Source: Diphasiastrum complanatum (Eukaryota > Streptophyta > Lycopodiopsida > Lycopodiales > Lycopodiaceae). Taken from it: a stretch of 64,000 bases of DNA. Below the pieces are notes generated by a model. The model had not been told where the DNA came from. It did not search any database and saw nothing but the letters and a program-made list of their open reading frames with translations. Positions 10,561 to 21,098 of this stretch are shown piece after piece (the stretch's first letter is position 1; each line of letters opens with the position of its first letter). The DNA lies in assembly GCA_029204225.1 (NCBI GenBank), contig CM055109.1:22904422-22968421 (forward strand), given 5' to 3'. The position numbers and the translations under genes are program-made.

Positions 10561-11430
10561 GTCGTTCGTAGTCGTTGGTGTCGATTCTAGGATCTGAATT
10601 CGAAGTAGCTTTCCCCTTGTAGTCGATAAACTGATCTTCCACAAAAAATGACATTTTTGTTCATGAAGGTCTTCTGCCACTCCAGATTGAAGATCTTGTA
10701 TGTCTGATGGTCTGAAGAATAGTTGATGAAGATTGACCTTATGTTGGAGTTGTCCAGCTTCCTACTTAGATCAATAGGGGTTTGTGAGTAGGCTTTGCAT
10801 CCAAACACTCGAATATTTGTGAGTTGATGGCTTTGATCCTGTCCACACCTCATAAGGTGTCTTGCCATTCAGGGCCTTTGAGATGGATCAATTTTGAAGG
10901 TAGGTTGCTGTAGTAACAGCCTCTGTCCAGAATTTCTTTGGAAGAGAGGCATGGGCCAACATGCTCTTTGCACTTGTGATGAGTATCTGATTCTTCCTTT
11001 GAGCTACACCATTGGATTGAGGTGAGTAGTTGGCTGAACGTTGTTGTAATTATATTTGATTGGTCTTGCAAAAAGCTTTGAACTCGGTGGAGATAAATAC
11101 TCCTCCTGCATCAGAGCGTAGATCTTTGATTCTTCTCTCGGTCGGTTTTTTTTATGATGCCTTGAACTGCATGAAGAACTTGAGAATCTCAGATTTGTTC
11201 TTCAAGAAATATGTTGCAGTCCTCCGAGAGAAGTCATCAATGATAGTCAGCAAGTAGACAGCCCCCCATGTGGAAATAGTCTGCATAGGACCACAAATAT
11301 CCATGTGTCCAAGATTTAAGGAACCTTTAGAATAACAAACTGAATCAGAAGTGGCTGGAGTTCTAATATGTTTGCTGGGAATACAACTTTCATATGAAGA
11401 ATTTGATTTGTTAATAAAGGATAGATCTCG
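10561..11430 (-). pseudogene. Copia-C integrase
   Basis: Readable motifs on the minus strand are TIIDDFSRRTATYFL, IKDLRSDAGGVF, YSPQSNGVAQRKNQ and SMLAHASLPKKFWTEAV, followed by the C-terminal KPSTH and VFGCKAYSQ segment and the SIFINYSSD region. These cover the integrase catalytic core and its C-terminal part. Several frameshifts and stops (for example near 11060 and 10850) break it into short frames. Confidence 0.82.
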
Positions 11431-11900
11431 TACTAAATTCTATTTCGACATTTGTTGAATACAACTAGAATTTAAATGGCCTAATCTGAAATGCCAAAGC
11501 ATCTCAGTTGATTCAGAAGTTAAAGTGAAAGGAGCTTTACTACTTGTAGAATATGAGTGATAGATTTTGTACAAATTTTCACACCTTCTATTGAAAGCAA
11601 TAACTTTTCTAGATTCGTCAAAAATAGTGCAGCCATGTCTATCAAATTCGACCTTCTGACCCGAATCTGTGATTCTGCTAACTGAGAGCAGGTTTTTGGT
11701 CAGATTTGAAATGTGAAGAACATTGGACAAGAACATTACTTCACCTTTCTGGAATTTGACTTTGACTGTTTCTACACCTTCGATAGTATGAGTCGAGTTG
11801 TCTCCAAGTTGCACAATTGTAGGATGGGTGTATGACTTGTAGTCATGGAACCAGTCGTGATGGTGAGTCATGTGATGTGATGTACTTGAGTCCAAATACC
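11431..11900 (-). pseudogene. Copia-C protease and GAG-pre-integrase
   Basis: The frame starts with a protease motif YLDSSTSHHMTHH, where the usual DSG is DSS, and continues through VLHISNLTKNLLSVSRITD to LWHFRLGHLNSSCIQQMSK. This is the order protease then GAG-pre-integrase seen in all copia copies here. The frame is open for about 150 codons. Confidence 0.82.
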
Positions 11901-12701
11901 AAGAATCGATATCCCCTTATTCTTCGACTTTGGTTAAGAAGGCAGCTTCATCTTCCTCTTGTTGATGGATCGAGTGGCTGGTGGAAGCAACATTTGCTTG
12001 TTGTTGAAACTGTTGCTTCCTTTCGTTGTTGTATTGCAGCATTCTACAATCCTTGATAAGGTGACCAGTCCTCTTACAATAATTACAGAATAGATTCTGT
12101 CTTGGATGGAAGGGTGAAGACTTTGAGGTTGATGGTGAGTCTGATACAGGTCATTGCATGTTGCCCTTGTTGTCAAGATAGTCTGACTTTGTAGACCTCT
12201 TGGATCTGAACTTCTGATTTTTTGAATATAGAGCTTCAGTATCCGATCTTGAGCCTGAAGAGGAGGCTGACCTCTATGACTGAGCCAGTTGCAGTCATCT
12301 GCTCCATAAGTTTTTTGAACGTGTTGAGGTGACTCAAAACACTATCAGCGTCAGACATTTTGAGGGTGAAGAATTTTTTTTTTCAGATGAAACTTGGAAG
12401 TAACGTCTCTGATGTCGTGGAGAGTTGCTAGGATGTCCCATGCATCCTTAGTCGTCTGAGCAGCACGTATGTGACTGATCTGAGTGTCGTTGATGTTGAG
12501 GGTGATCGTGGCAAATGGTTTGCCATCTCTTAGTCTCCACTTGGTGATGACTACTGCATCACCTTCTAGTTTGAGCTCTGTGCCATCAACGATATCCCAC
12601 AGTTTTTTGGCTAGAAGTATAACCTTCATCTTGAATTTTCAGAGATGGTAGTTATCTCCATCGAGTTTGTCAATGAGAGATGAACTAGATGATGGATCCA
12701 T
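11901..12701 (-). pseudogene. Copia-C gag
   Basis: The start codon at 12701 opens MDPSSSSSLIDKLDGDNY; a Trp-to-stop change follows within 25 codons, then KMKVILLAKKLWDIVDGTE and AAQTTKDAWDIL, typical of copia gag. After frameshifts the CCHC knuckle CNYCKRTGHLIKDC lies near 12060-12100. Gag would coat the RNA in particles; this copy is not translatable as one protein. Confidence 0.8.
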
Positions 12702-12831
12702 TTTGGTTGAACGAGTTCATTGGTGAAAACAACGACTGTTGGAATATTGTTGGCTATGCATTTTCTAGAAAGATGTCTTGGTAGAAACAAGACTGATAAT
12801 CCACAATAAAAATACAGATTACCGAATGCCC

Positions 12832-12843
12832 GCTCTGATACCA
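12832..12843 (-). promoter_or_regulatory. Copia-C primer-binding site
   Basis: The minus strand has an exact TGGTATCAGAGC abutting the LTR end at 12844, fixing both the orientation and the LTR boundary. Confidence 0.9.
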
Positions 12844-13855
12844 TGTCATAAAATTGCGTGTGGGCGTGAGTGGCAGCGGAAGCTCGAGGATTGGAGCGTG
12901 GCGTGTAGGAACGGAAACGCAATAGTAATTATTCAAGTAGAAGAATTCGTACAGAATGCGCAAATGAACGATGCAGTAGTGAGAAAAAATTGCACTCTGA
13001 TAAAATATCAACAATGAGTACAATAGCTTGAAGTAATAACTTCAGCTTGCTAAGCGTGATAATGCTGGCTACAGAAAACTTTGATTAAAAGAGATAAATT
13101 CAATTAACTCAAATTAACTCAAATTAACACTTACATAGCTTGAATCAGCTAATATATAGATTTATAAGTGTCGAGGAACAAAATATCTTACAAGCCTTTG
13201 ATGTTATTTACGCCAGTCTTTGCATATGTACAAAGTTGGTAACCGCCAACCGCCTTTGGGATATTTGGTTGTCCGGCTGTTTTAGGGTTGCTGATAAGAT
13301 GGCGACGTCGGTCAGCCAATGTAGCAAAAACGTGAAAAATCTGAAAACCCGAAGGTGCCCTTAGACTGAAGGTTTGCAACTCCTGAAGGTGCCCTTACAC
13401 TAAACGTAAGTAGATCCCTAAGGCACCCTTAGATTCAAGGCAGTGAAGAAGGCAAAAAAGCCAAAAAAGTCGAAAAGTGCCTTACACTGAAGGCAAAGAA
13501 GAAGGCGAAGGTGCCTTAGATTAAAGGGAGCGAAAAAGACGAAAAAGGAGAAGGTGCCTTAAAAATGGTTTTAAGGCATCTTGGCCACTGTGTCGCATTT
13601 TTTACAAGTGCAAAAAAGGCGAAGGAGAAAAAAAAAAAAGGTGCCTTAAGAATGGTTTCTAAGGCATTCTGGCCACTTGGCCAGTGTGTCACATTTTTCG
13701 CTAAGGCAAAAAACCGAAGGTGCTTTTAAGAATGGTTTCTAAGGCACAAGGAAAAAACTTTAAAGGGAAAAAAATGTAAAGGTCTGAAATCATGTTCTCG
13801 GCCTTCCGTTTTCAAGATGCTCATTACTTGATGATTTTTAAGGCTGAGCATAAGG
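12844..13855 (-). repeat. Copia-C 5' LTR
   Basis: It starts on the plus strand with TGTCATAAAATTGCGTG next to the PBS and matches the 3' LTR as far as GGCTGAGCATAAG at 13855. The last ten bases of the repeat present at 10066-10075 are missing, so the outer end is broken just before the hairpin. Confidence 0.85.
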
Positions 13856-13876
13856 ATCAAACGAGTTTTTGGTTGT

Positions 13877-13952
13877 TCAAGTTAATGGTCAACTCAACAG
13901 AACCGTTTGAAAACACTTTCAAACGGTTCTGTTGAGTTGACCATTAACTTGA
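13877..13952. repeat. Perfect 36-bp inverted repeat (hairpin, 4-nt loop)
   Basis: The arms at 13877-13912 and 13917-13952 are exact reverse complements, with loop ACAC; arm core TCAACTCAACAGAACCG. The hairpin sits between the broken outer end of the Copia-C LTR and the broken end of a Copia-D LTR. It is not visible in the other copies of either LTR. Confidence 0.95.
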
Positions 13953-14438
13953 TCTCACAAGAAACTAGCTTCTAATCCAAAGACAATGAGATGGAAATCA
14001 AAATCAAGCTAGTTAGGATCAAGGCAAGAGCATTCATCACCATCTGAATTACTTTACACATCTGAAAATGAGTTAAATGGAAAGCTTTACTTGAAAGCGT
14101 ACATTTGTGAGGTAGAAAGCCTCCTTATTTGTACACAAGATGGCCTTCTAGAACTTGAGTTAGAGAGAGAGTATTCTATGTGCCAAATGCTTCTATCTCT
14201 CTACTAGATGACAAAAAAGAGAGTGGATAAGAATTGGGAATCTATCTTGTGTGAATCTTAGACCTACAAAAGTAGCTTCCATGCTTCTTGCTAGGTTCTA
14301 GATGTACACATCACTAAAGAAAACAAAAGTAGCTTAACTCTAATTAAAAGACTAGTTGCCTAGTCTACCTCAAGTTTGGACAAAACACAAAACTTGGATT
14401 TCTAAGTTAAATATTATTTTATTTTACAAGTACTTTCA
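13953..14438 (-). repeat. Copia-D 3' LTR, truncated
   Basis: In element orientation it starts TGAAAGTACTTG at 14438 after the purine tract TTTTAAGGAGTG. The stretch CTAATCCAAAGACAATGAG with its flanks matches the LTR at 37587-37757, which sits next to a PBS, so the two are one family. Roughly the last 70 bp are missing at the hairpin. Confidence 0.75.
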
Positions 14439-14450
14439 CACTCCTTAAAA

Positions 14451-14905
14451 TGAAATGATATTTACAACAACCAAGGTTTGATCTATGTCTTTTGAAGAAA
14501 AGTCCATAATCTTGAGTAGATGCAATGTATCTCAAAATCCTTTTCCTCTTTTTCCAAATATGGATCTTTGGATTTTCCATGCCTTGAGTAAGTTTATGTA
14601 CAGGATGGCCCTAGTTATAGTGAGCCATATCAAGAAGCCTATAACACTCCTAAAAAGTGTGATGTCCTCAAGGGATGCTTCATCACATATTTAGTGTCTT
14701 TTACATTGGGCTCCATAGCAATATCTATGTCTTTACAATCTTGCATTTTAAACTTTTAAGCATAGATCTTACATAACTTTCTTGAGAAATGAAAGATAGA
14801 TCATTAGAGATCTTGATCTCTAATCCAAATACATGATGCAGATAACCAAGATCTTGTATTTTAAACTTCTTTCCAAAAGAGATCTTTGTAGCATTTAGTG
14901 TGAAA
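14451..14905 (-). pseudogene. Copia-D RT C-terminal remnant
   Basis: The minus strand reads FKIQDLGYLHHVFGLEIKI, ISQESYVRSMLKSLKC and then, after frameshifts, a TPME-like segment, matching the end of copia RT. RNase H is largely missing before the polypurine tract at 14439. The upstream RT is cut at 14905, where a foreign LTR stub begins. Confidence 0.75.
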
Positions 14906-14973
14906 GATTTCAACTAGTTTTACTATTTTGGCCATATTTGTACATTTGGCAATTGAGGCCAATTTTCATATTA
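14906..14973 (+). repeat. First 68 bp of a Copia-A-family LTR
   Basis: TGTGAAAGATTTCAACTAG and the next 45 or so bases match the start of the LTR at 23128. It stops abruptly at 14973, where gypsy LTR-like sequence begins. Confidence 0.8.
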
Positions 14974-15009
14974 AATAAAATTGTCCAATAAAATGTGTTG
15001 CGAGGGTAG

Positions 15010-16640
15010 AGAACCAAAAGATGACCAGTCGGGCTAAGATCGATATGCTGAAAGAGGAATCTCGACGAGCTCCAGTTCACGAGATGCTTGAGACTTTCAA
15101 GAATTATACCTTGGACGACGTGCAATTATGATGTCGCAAGCATAGCGAGAACCTGATCAAAATCAGACACCAACGGAACAAGTCTTCGAGGGACCTTCAC
15201 GAACACAGCCAATGAACCTTGCCGAGCCAGGTGAAGAAGAAAAGATAGTGCATGTGGGAGAGCAGTTAACGCTCACACAATTTAAGAGACTACGATCATT
15301 GTTGGTGGAGTATAAAGACTGTTTTGCCTGGAACAGTGATCTGAAGGGCATTCCACCAACAGTAGTCCAATACACCATACCCTTGGTGGATGGAGTAGTC
15401 CCCAAGGTGAGTCGTTACTACTGTTGCAACCCGAACTACATAGAGCTGATCAAGCAGGAGTTGCAAAAGCTGCTACATATTTCATTTATGAAATCGTGCA
15501 CACGGAATGGGTATCGCCGATAGTTATAGTACCCAAGAAGAATGACAAAATGTGAATTTGAAGCCACTAAATGCAGTCACCAAAAAGGATCATTTTTCCT
15601 TACCATTTATGGAAAGTGTCTTTGACAGAGTAGCTGGCACCTAAGCCTACAGTTTTTTAGATGGCTTCAGCGGCTACAACCAGATGAAGATAGCACCCCA
15701 AGACCAACATAAGACAACATTCGCCATGAAATGGGGAACCTATGCCTATAAGGTGATGCCATTCGGACTTTGCAATGCCCCAAGCACTTTCCAGCATGTC
15801 ATGCAGGCGGCATTCAAAGAGTATTTGCAAAAATTTCTGGAAATTTTCTTGGACGATCTGTGCGTGCATGGACCAGACTCAGAACACGTATCCAATTTGG
15901 AGAAGGTGCTACTAAAATGCCACAATTTTCAGATCTCCTTGAATCCAAAAAAATGTCAATTTTGGGTTACACATGGCTTGATTCTCGACCATATAGTGTC
16001 AAGACACGAGATTTCCACAGACCTATCAAAGATCAGGATCATTGTTGATCTACCACCACCGGGGATGATCCACGAAATCTACATCTTCATGGGTCATGCT
16101 AACTATTATAGGATCTTCATTCTAGATTTTGCGGAGTTAGCCCGACCAATTTACAAACTCACAGCGGATCCACATTGGAACAAGGAAGCCCTAAAGGCTT
16201 TCCAAAAGCTTAAGGATGCATTGGTTTCAGCACCAATCTTACGTCCACCCAATTGGTCCATTGAGTTTCATGTGCATACGGACGCATCAAAGTATGAAGC
16301 TGGAGCAGTCTTAACCCAGCCAGGAGAACACAAAAAGGATTTTCCAATCCGAATTGCAAGCGACAACTCAGTGAAACAGAAATGAATTATTCAACCACAG
16401 AGCGGGAAGCACTGACGATGATCTATGCGGTTAAGAAATTTTGACACTACTTGATGGCCACACATTTTGTTTTTTATACGGACCATCAACCCTTGCTCTA
16501 TCTTGTTAACAAAACTTGCAACATAGGAAGAATCACCAAATGGCTACTTCTGTTGTTGGAGTTTGATTTACGGATAATAGTCCGCAAGGGAAAACAACAC
16601 TACATGGCAGATCATGTGTCAGGATCAAGGGAAAGGAGGT
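15010..16640 (+). pseudogene. Gypsy-1 reverse transcriptase and RNase H
   Basis: RT and RNase H convert the element RNA to DNA. The conserved approach region is MNLAEPGEEEKIV (15212), then DLKGIPPTVVQYTIPLVDG. After a frameshift near 15500 and stops near 15555 and 15642, the core reads FLDGFSGYNQMKIAPQD, YKVMPFGLCNAPSTFQHVM and the active site IFLDDLCVHG (FLDD). The connection has FMGHANYYRIFI, and RNase H has FHVHTDASKYEAGAVLTQP, with a frameshift near 16380, then FVFYTDHQPLLYLVNK and GKQHYMADHVS. Confidence 0.87.
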
Positions 16641-17913
16641 TGCAACCCAACCCAACGATGAGCTAGCCAATGCTGCCTTATTTTATGTGGATATAGTACC
16701 AGAATGGGCTACCGACATTGTTGAATATCTAATGCGGGGCCAACCAGACAAATCACTACCAAAGGCGGATCAACGAAAATTGATCTTGAAAGCTAGACCT
16801 TATTAGTTGATTCGGCGATGTATTCTTCCTCATGAGACCACCCAAATCATTTCGCTTTCACATGAAGGCATGGGTGGAGGCTATTTTGCATCCGACATTA
16901 TAGTTCACAAGATTTTGTAATCAGGATGTTGGTGGCCAATGATTCATAAGAATACGGAGGAATACCTGAGGAAGTGCGATGTGTGCCAAAGGGCAAGGAG
17001 ACCAATGAGATTGAATTATGACCTACTACACCCGGTCTTAGCCCAAGCACCATTCAAAAAGTGGGGATTGGATTACATCGGTCCAATTCATCCTGCAGCA
17101 AGAAGTACTCAGGCTCGATACATAATCGTAGCCACGGACTATCTCACCAAGTGGGTTGAAGCCAAGGCCGTAAGAGTAGCTGATGTAAGGACAATTGCAA
17201 AGTTCCTTTAGGAAAATGTCATTGTGCACTTTGGATGCCCGGTGGAGATAGTCAGCGATCACGGAAGTCATTTCATTAATGAGACCATCAAGGTCCTTTT
17301 GAAGGAATTCTTTGTGATCCATAGAACTAGTACGCCTTATTATCCTTGCGGTAATGGGCAAGCATAATCATCCAATAAGATCTTATGTAGCGTGCTCACG
17401 AAAACAGTTGAAGCCAGCAGATCAGATTGGGAACACAAGTTGCATGCTGCTCTGTGGGCATTCAGGACAACATATAAGAGAAGCACTGATCAAACACCCA
17501 TCCAATTAGTATATGGTCAGGATGCTGTAATGCCAGCAGAGTTTTTAGTCCCTTCATTAAGGATTGCCACAATGCAACGCCTTAATGAATCCAAATCTCT
17601 ACAACTACACCACAAAGTTATGCATATACTCTGTGAAACATGCTTACTAGTTGTGCATGCTCTAGCAGCTGAAAAGGAAAGACGCAAAGCATGACACAAT
17701 TGTAGGTTACAAAAAAAGGATCTTCGTTTCGGAGATCTGTATCTGATGTATAAAACCAAGGCGATTAAGGAAAAATTAAAATTCATAGACGAAGGTCCTT
17801 ATCGGATCAAAGAAATTCTTAATCATGGAGCCGTGAATGTAGAGATGCTAGATGGGACACCGTTCGACACACCCATCAACGGTAGCCGGTTGCACAAGTA
17901 TTGGCCACCGTAG
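16641..17913 (+). pseudogene. Gypsy-1 integrase
   Basis: The H2C2 zinc finger region ends CDVCQRARRPMR. The core begins PFKKWGLDYIGPIHPAA and YIIVATDYLTKWVEAKA, with the second Asp in EIVSDHGSHF and the Glu region replaced by GNGQA followed by a stop. The C-terminal part reads HAALWAFRTTYKRSTDQTP and LYLMYKTKAIKEK, ending INGSRLHKYWPP. Stops near 16804, 16918, 17209 and 17364 disable it. It aligns along its length with the Gypsy-2 integrase. Confidence 0.88.
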
Positions 17914-19071
17914 TGAGATAGATCTAGATTGGTGGTGGCACGTTACAAAAAGCTATTCTGCTAGGCCATCACAACTAGATCTAGGAAGATCAAGCCAAAT
18001 CATGCTAGATCCATCAAGATTTGGCCAGATCTGGCGAGATCGGTGAAATCCATCAGAATACAAGAGGGATCCAGATCCAGATGGGATCAAGAAGGGAGCA
18101 GATCATCAAATTATGCCAATAAGTCTCCCAAATTTGCAGATCAAAGACCTCGATCTTAGTAACAATGGCAAATTAAGGGCAAATTTCACCCAAAACTGAT
18201 GGATTTGTTACCAAATGTCCATCAAAACTTCTAGATAATTACCAACAGTTAGATCAAACATGGATGAAGCTGATTACCAGTTTGCAAAAGTTAAAAATCA
18301 GAGAATCTCAAGATCTCGTCAAAAAACACTCTAAAAGAGCACTTTTTTCATGATTTTTATAGATCCCCTGGGAGATAGCCCTTGAAACTTGGACAGTCAC
18401 TAGATCTGACCCAGATGCATCCACCAAAATCTCTACGAGAGTTTCTGATGGAGAAATCGTCATTTTTGAGTGTATGTGAGGGTTCTCAGAAGCTAAATCT
18501 TCAGAACTTTCGCAGAGCATCAAGATCATTCTACCAACCTTTGCAAGGTGTATAAATGGAATCAAAGCAGTGAAATTAGCCTGCCTACATGGTTTGGTCT
18601 TGAAAATCCGACCACAGGAACATGTTGTGCGAGAGATCACCTCCTGTGAGAGTTGAACCCTCGCAGAACCTTTGCAGAACAGTCAAATCACCTTTTGAAC
18701 TCTCGCATACTTCTCTGAGGTCTTAGAATTTTGTGAAGAAGGTCCCTGCCAAAATTTGGGTGGAACTGAACAAGGGAAAGTGGATTCCACCTAATACACA
18801 CTCTAAATTCTACTATATAAGGGTTGAATTTGAGTCATTTGTCACCTTTGATGTGAAGCTCTACTCAAATTTTCACTGAAATTTCCAAGTTCTCTGATTG
18901 CGACCAAACTTCATATGAGCTATCATTCGCACATTCTAAATCCATATCTGTGCTCTGAACTACAATTCTTACCATCTGACACTCGTTATTCACATTTTTT
19001 GTCGTTTCCACCTCTTTTTACCTTTTTCACCGTTTTTCCTACTTTTTCACACTTTAACTATCACTGCTAAC
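17914..19071 (+). other. Spacer between Gypsy-1 integrase and ORF3
   Basis: About 1.15 kb without a supported gene. The first 300 bp are rich in AGATC/GATC words, and the end is pyrimidine-rich (CACCTCTTTTTACCTTTTTC) just before the ORF3 start. Gypsy-2 has a spacer in the same place (32326-33057), so it is a normal part of these elements. Confidence 0.6.
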
Positions 19072-20818
19072 ATGGCCTCTTCATTCTTTGAAGACTCTGG
19101 CACCAAGCAGGTGATCCAACGTGAGATACCCTCAGCCACCCATATCTGGCCCTTACCTTCTAATACTCTGATTCAACCATGGCTTCAGACTGTTCGCCCA
19201 CGTCTTGAGGCAATGGGTTTTTTCCCGACACTTTTCCATTTTGAGATTAAGATGGGCCTCGACCTTCATGCTTACACCACTTGGGATGCGTCAAAGTCGC
19301 GTTTCCACTTCCTGTACCAAGATACCACCACGTACAAGGTCAGGATTAATGAAAACTCGATGGTCACCGTTGGCATTATGTCCCCCTGGTGACCGTCAGC
19401 CCATCTCCCATCATCAAGCAAAAAGCCTGATCAAACCTTTTGTCGCCAAGACTGCACCAGAGATCCCCATCCAAACTAACAACAGCTACCTGATAGAGGC
19501 TATCACGGAACCAATCATACAGCTGCGCATCTGTTGAACAGCTTTCTAGTTGTTTCAACATTTCGCAAGGACAGAATCCACTCCACGCTGCTGAGTCAGA
19601 TAGTGGAGCCCTTCCTGGAATTCCCTGGCCCCATGGTTGTGCCATACGACTAGCACGTCTTTCTCATTCACGAACTAACTATCTCCATGAAATCCAACAA
19701 CCGTGAGCATATCGCAGCAGGTCCCCTGTTGTGTAATTTTGTCTGTGCACTTCTCGAGACGAAAGTGCGCGACTTTCATCGCTCCAACTTTTTATCGTCC
19801 ATCGTGTCGCACACTAACCTTTATCCGCCATCTGCCGCATCCACATCCTCCCAACCCGCAGTTACTGACACAACGGCCAGCAAGATAATGCGTGGCGCTA
19901 CCCCTTCCTCCTCATCTCCACCTACTACCAGACGACGTACCATCGCTACATCAGTAACCACTCCATCAGCCACCGCCACTTCTTCTTCTTCTGTACAACC
20001 TCCTCCTCCTGTCTCTGTTGCCACTACTCCTCTTTCTGTTCCATCCACGTCTGCTTTTGTTTCAATTCATGTTTTCTCTATTGATACCACTTTCATTTTT
20101 GTTCCATTATCCACTACCCTTTCCATCACTATCGCATCCTCCATTGCTCCTGTCTCCACCGTTGCTCCTCTCCAATTTAATCCCTCTGATTCTCAGTTGT
20201 CTCAAGACACTCTGGCGTAAATGCAAGTCATCAACATTTCACCCCCATGTCAGACCATTTCTGCTCCATCCTCGCCTTCCGTGCTCCACACCACACTTCA
20301 GTTTTCCTCTGTTCCTCCCATCCTCTCGTTTGGACAAACAGTCCCCACCCCCATTTCCACTGTTGCTTCTTTCACACCACCTACTTCGCCATCAAAGATT
20401 GTCGAGGGCAACCAACCATTGTTTGATGACACATTTGTTCAGAAAATTTTCATACCATCGCCAGATCGGACAGATCCCACCACCCCAGATGACAATAGGT
20501 CCCCTGAGAACCTGATTGAAGACAATGACGACGGTGCTCCACAAGTCATCGGGGCCACTACCACACAAGTCCCTATCAGCGCCAGCGTACCGGCTATTCC
20601 AACAGACTTAACGACGACGTACCAAATCTTGGGCACATACATCCTGGAGGTAGTAGTAGCCAAGGCCATTTTGGACAACCGGGTACTCCATCTGGCGACA
20701 AGCAACACCTAGCTATGAGCGAAACTCACGAAGCTGTAGCAAGAGCTTCTTATAGCTCAACAACATGAACAAGAAGGGCACCGAGAGATCGCCAAGTTGC
20801 AGCAGAAGGAGGATGGCC
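19072..20818 (+). pseudogene. Gypsy-1 ORF3, post-integrase accessory protein
   Basis: I do not recognise this protein. It starts MASSFFEDSG, has a conserved N-terminal domain of about 240 residues (IQREIPSATHIWPLPSN, LEAMGF, TTWDASKSRFHFLYQ, SYLIEAITEPIIQL, NSFLVVSTFRKDRIHS), a Ser/Thr/Pro-rich linker at about 19830-20500, and a charged, helical, Gln/Glu-rich C-terminus (HEQEGHREIAKLQQKEDG) cut off at 20818. The N-terminal motifs match Gypsy-2 ORF3 across several frameshifts (near 19390, 19530, 19680). Its place after integrase is that of env-like ORFs in Athila, but no signal peptide or membrane segment is evident. Confidence 0.72.
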
Positions 20819-20981
20819 TCAACCTATATACCCAAAGCCTTTCTCAACCTAGGTGTTTTCTCTCTCTCTCTCTCCACTCTCTTTCTCCTCTCTCTCCTCT
20901 CCTTTGTCTTCTTGCTATGCAGGTGAAGGCGAGGTTGCCGCTCCCAACGACGGACACCTATGCTACATAGATGACACAACA
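20819..20981 (+). repeat. Gypsy-4 5' LTR, last 160 bp
   Basis: The stretch is CT-rich, then CTTGCTATGCAGGTGAAGG and finally GATGACACAACA at 20981. The same ending occurs in the Gypsy-0 LTR. The upstream promoter part is lost at the junction with Gypsy-1 ORF3. Confidence 0.78.
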
Positions 20982-20982
20982 G

Positions 20983-21000
20983 TGGCGCCGTTGCCGGGGA
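20983..21000 (+). promoter_or_regulatory. Gypsy-4 primer-binding site (tRNA-Asp type)
   Basis: TGGCGCCGTTGCCGGGGA lies one base after the LTR end. This site is well known from Athila and related plant gypsy elements and is the best-preserved gypsy PBS in the window. Confidence 0.9.
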
Positions 21001-21098
21001 ATACGCGTCTGGGGGCATAAGTGAAAGCCTTACAAAGTAAAAAACTCGTCTGGCTAGCTCAACCTGCACCAGACTCAAGGCCGCTTTCTCAATCAGAG

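Larger units (their letters stand above)
9091..13855 (-). mobile_element. Copia-C, Ty1/copia element with both LTRs
   Basis: Direct LTRs of about 1 kb flank a 2.77-kb interior holding PBS, gag, protease, GAG-pre-integrase, integrase and only a scrap of RT. RNase H is absent. All coding parts are interrupted by stops. An intact copia interior is usually over 4 kb, so at least 1.5 kb has been deleted. Confidence 0.88.
14974..20818 (+). mobile_element. Gypsy-1, Athila-like Ty3/gypsy element lacking gag
   Basis: A 34-bp LTR scrap (14974-15007, GTCCAATAAAATGTGTTGCG, also at 22340) is followed directly by the pre-RT region, RT, RNase H, integrase, a 1.15-kb spacer and ORF3. Gag and protease are deleted. 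No second RNase H lies between RNase H and integrase, which argues for an Athila-type rather than a Tat-type element; this lineage call is an inference. Confidence 0.8.

Noticed and set aside
12626-12922. Frame with YTPRSNPRA that also starts the zinc-knuckle frame at 9167
   Set aside because: The shared N-terminus is translated Copia-C LTR. It marks the LTR junction and is not a protein domain.
19821-20048. Open minus-strand frame rich in Val, Glu and Gly opposite the ORF3 linker
   Set aside because: It is the antisense shadow of the Ser/Pro/Thr-rich linker and has no motif.
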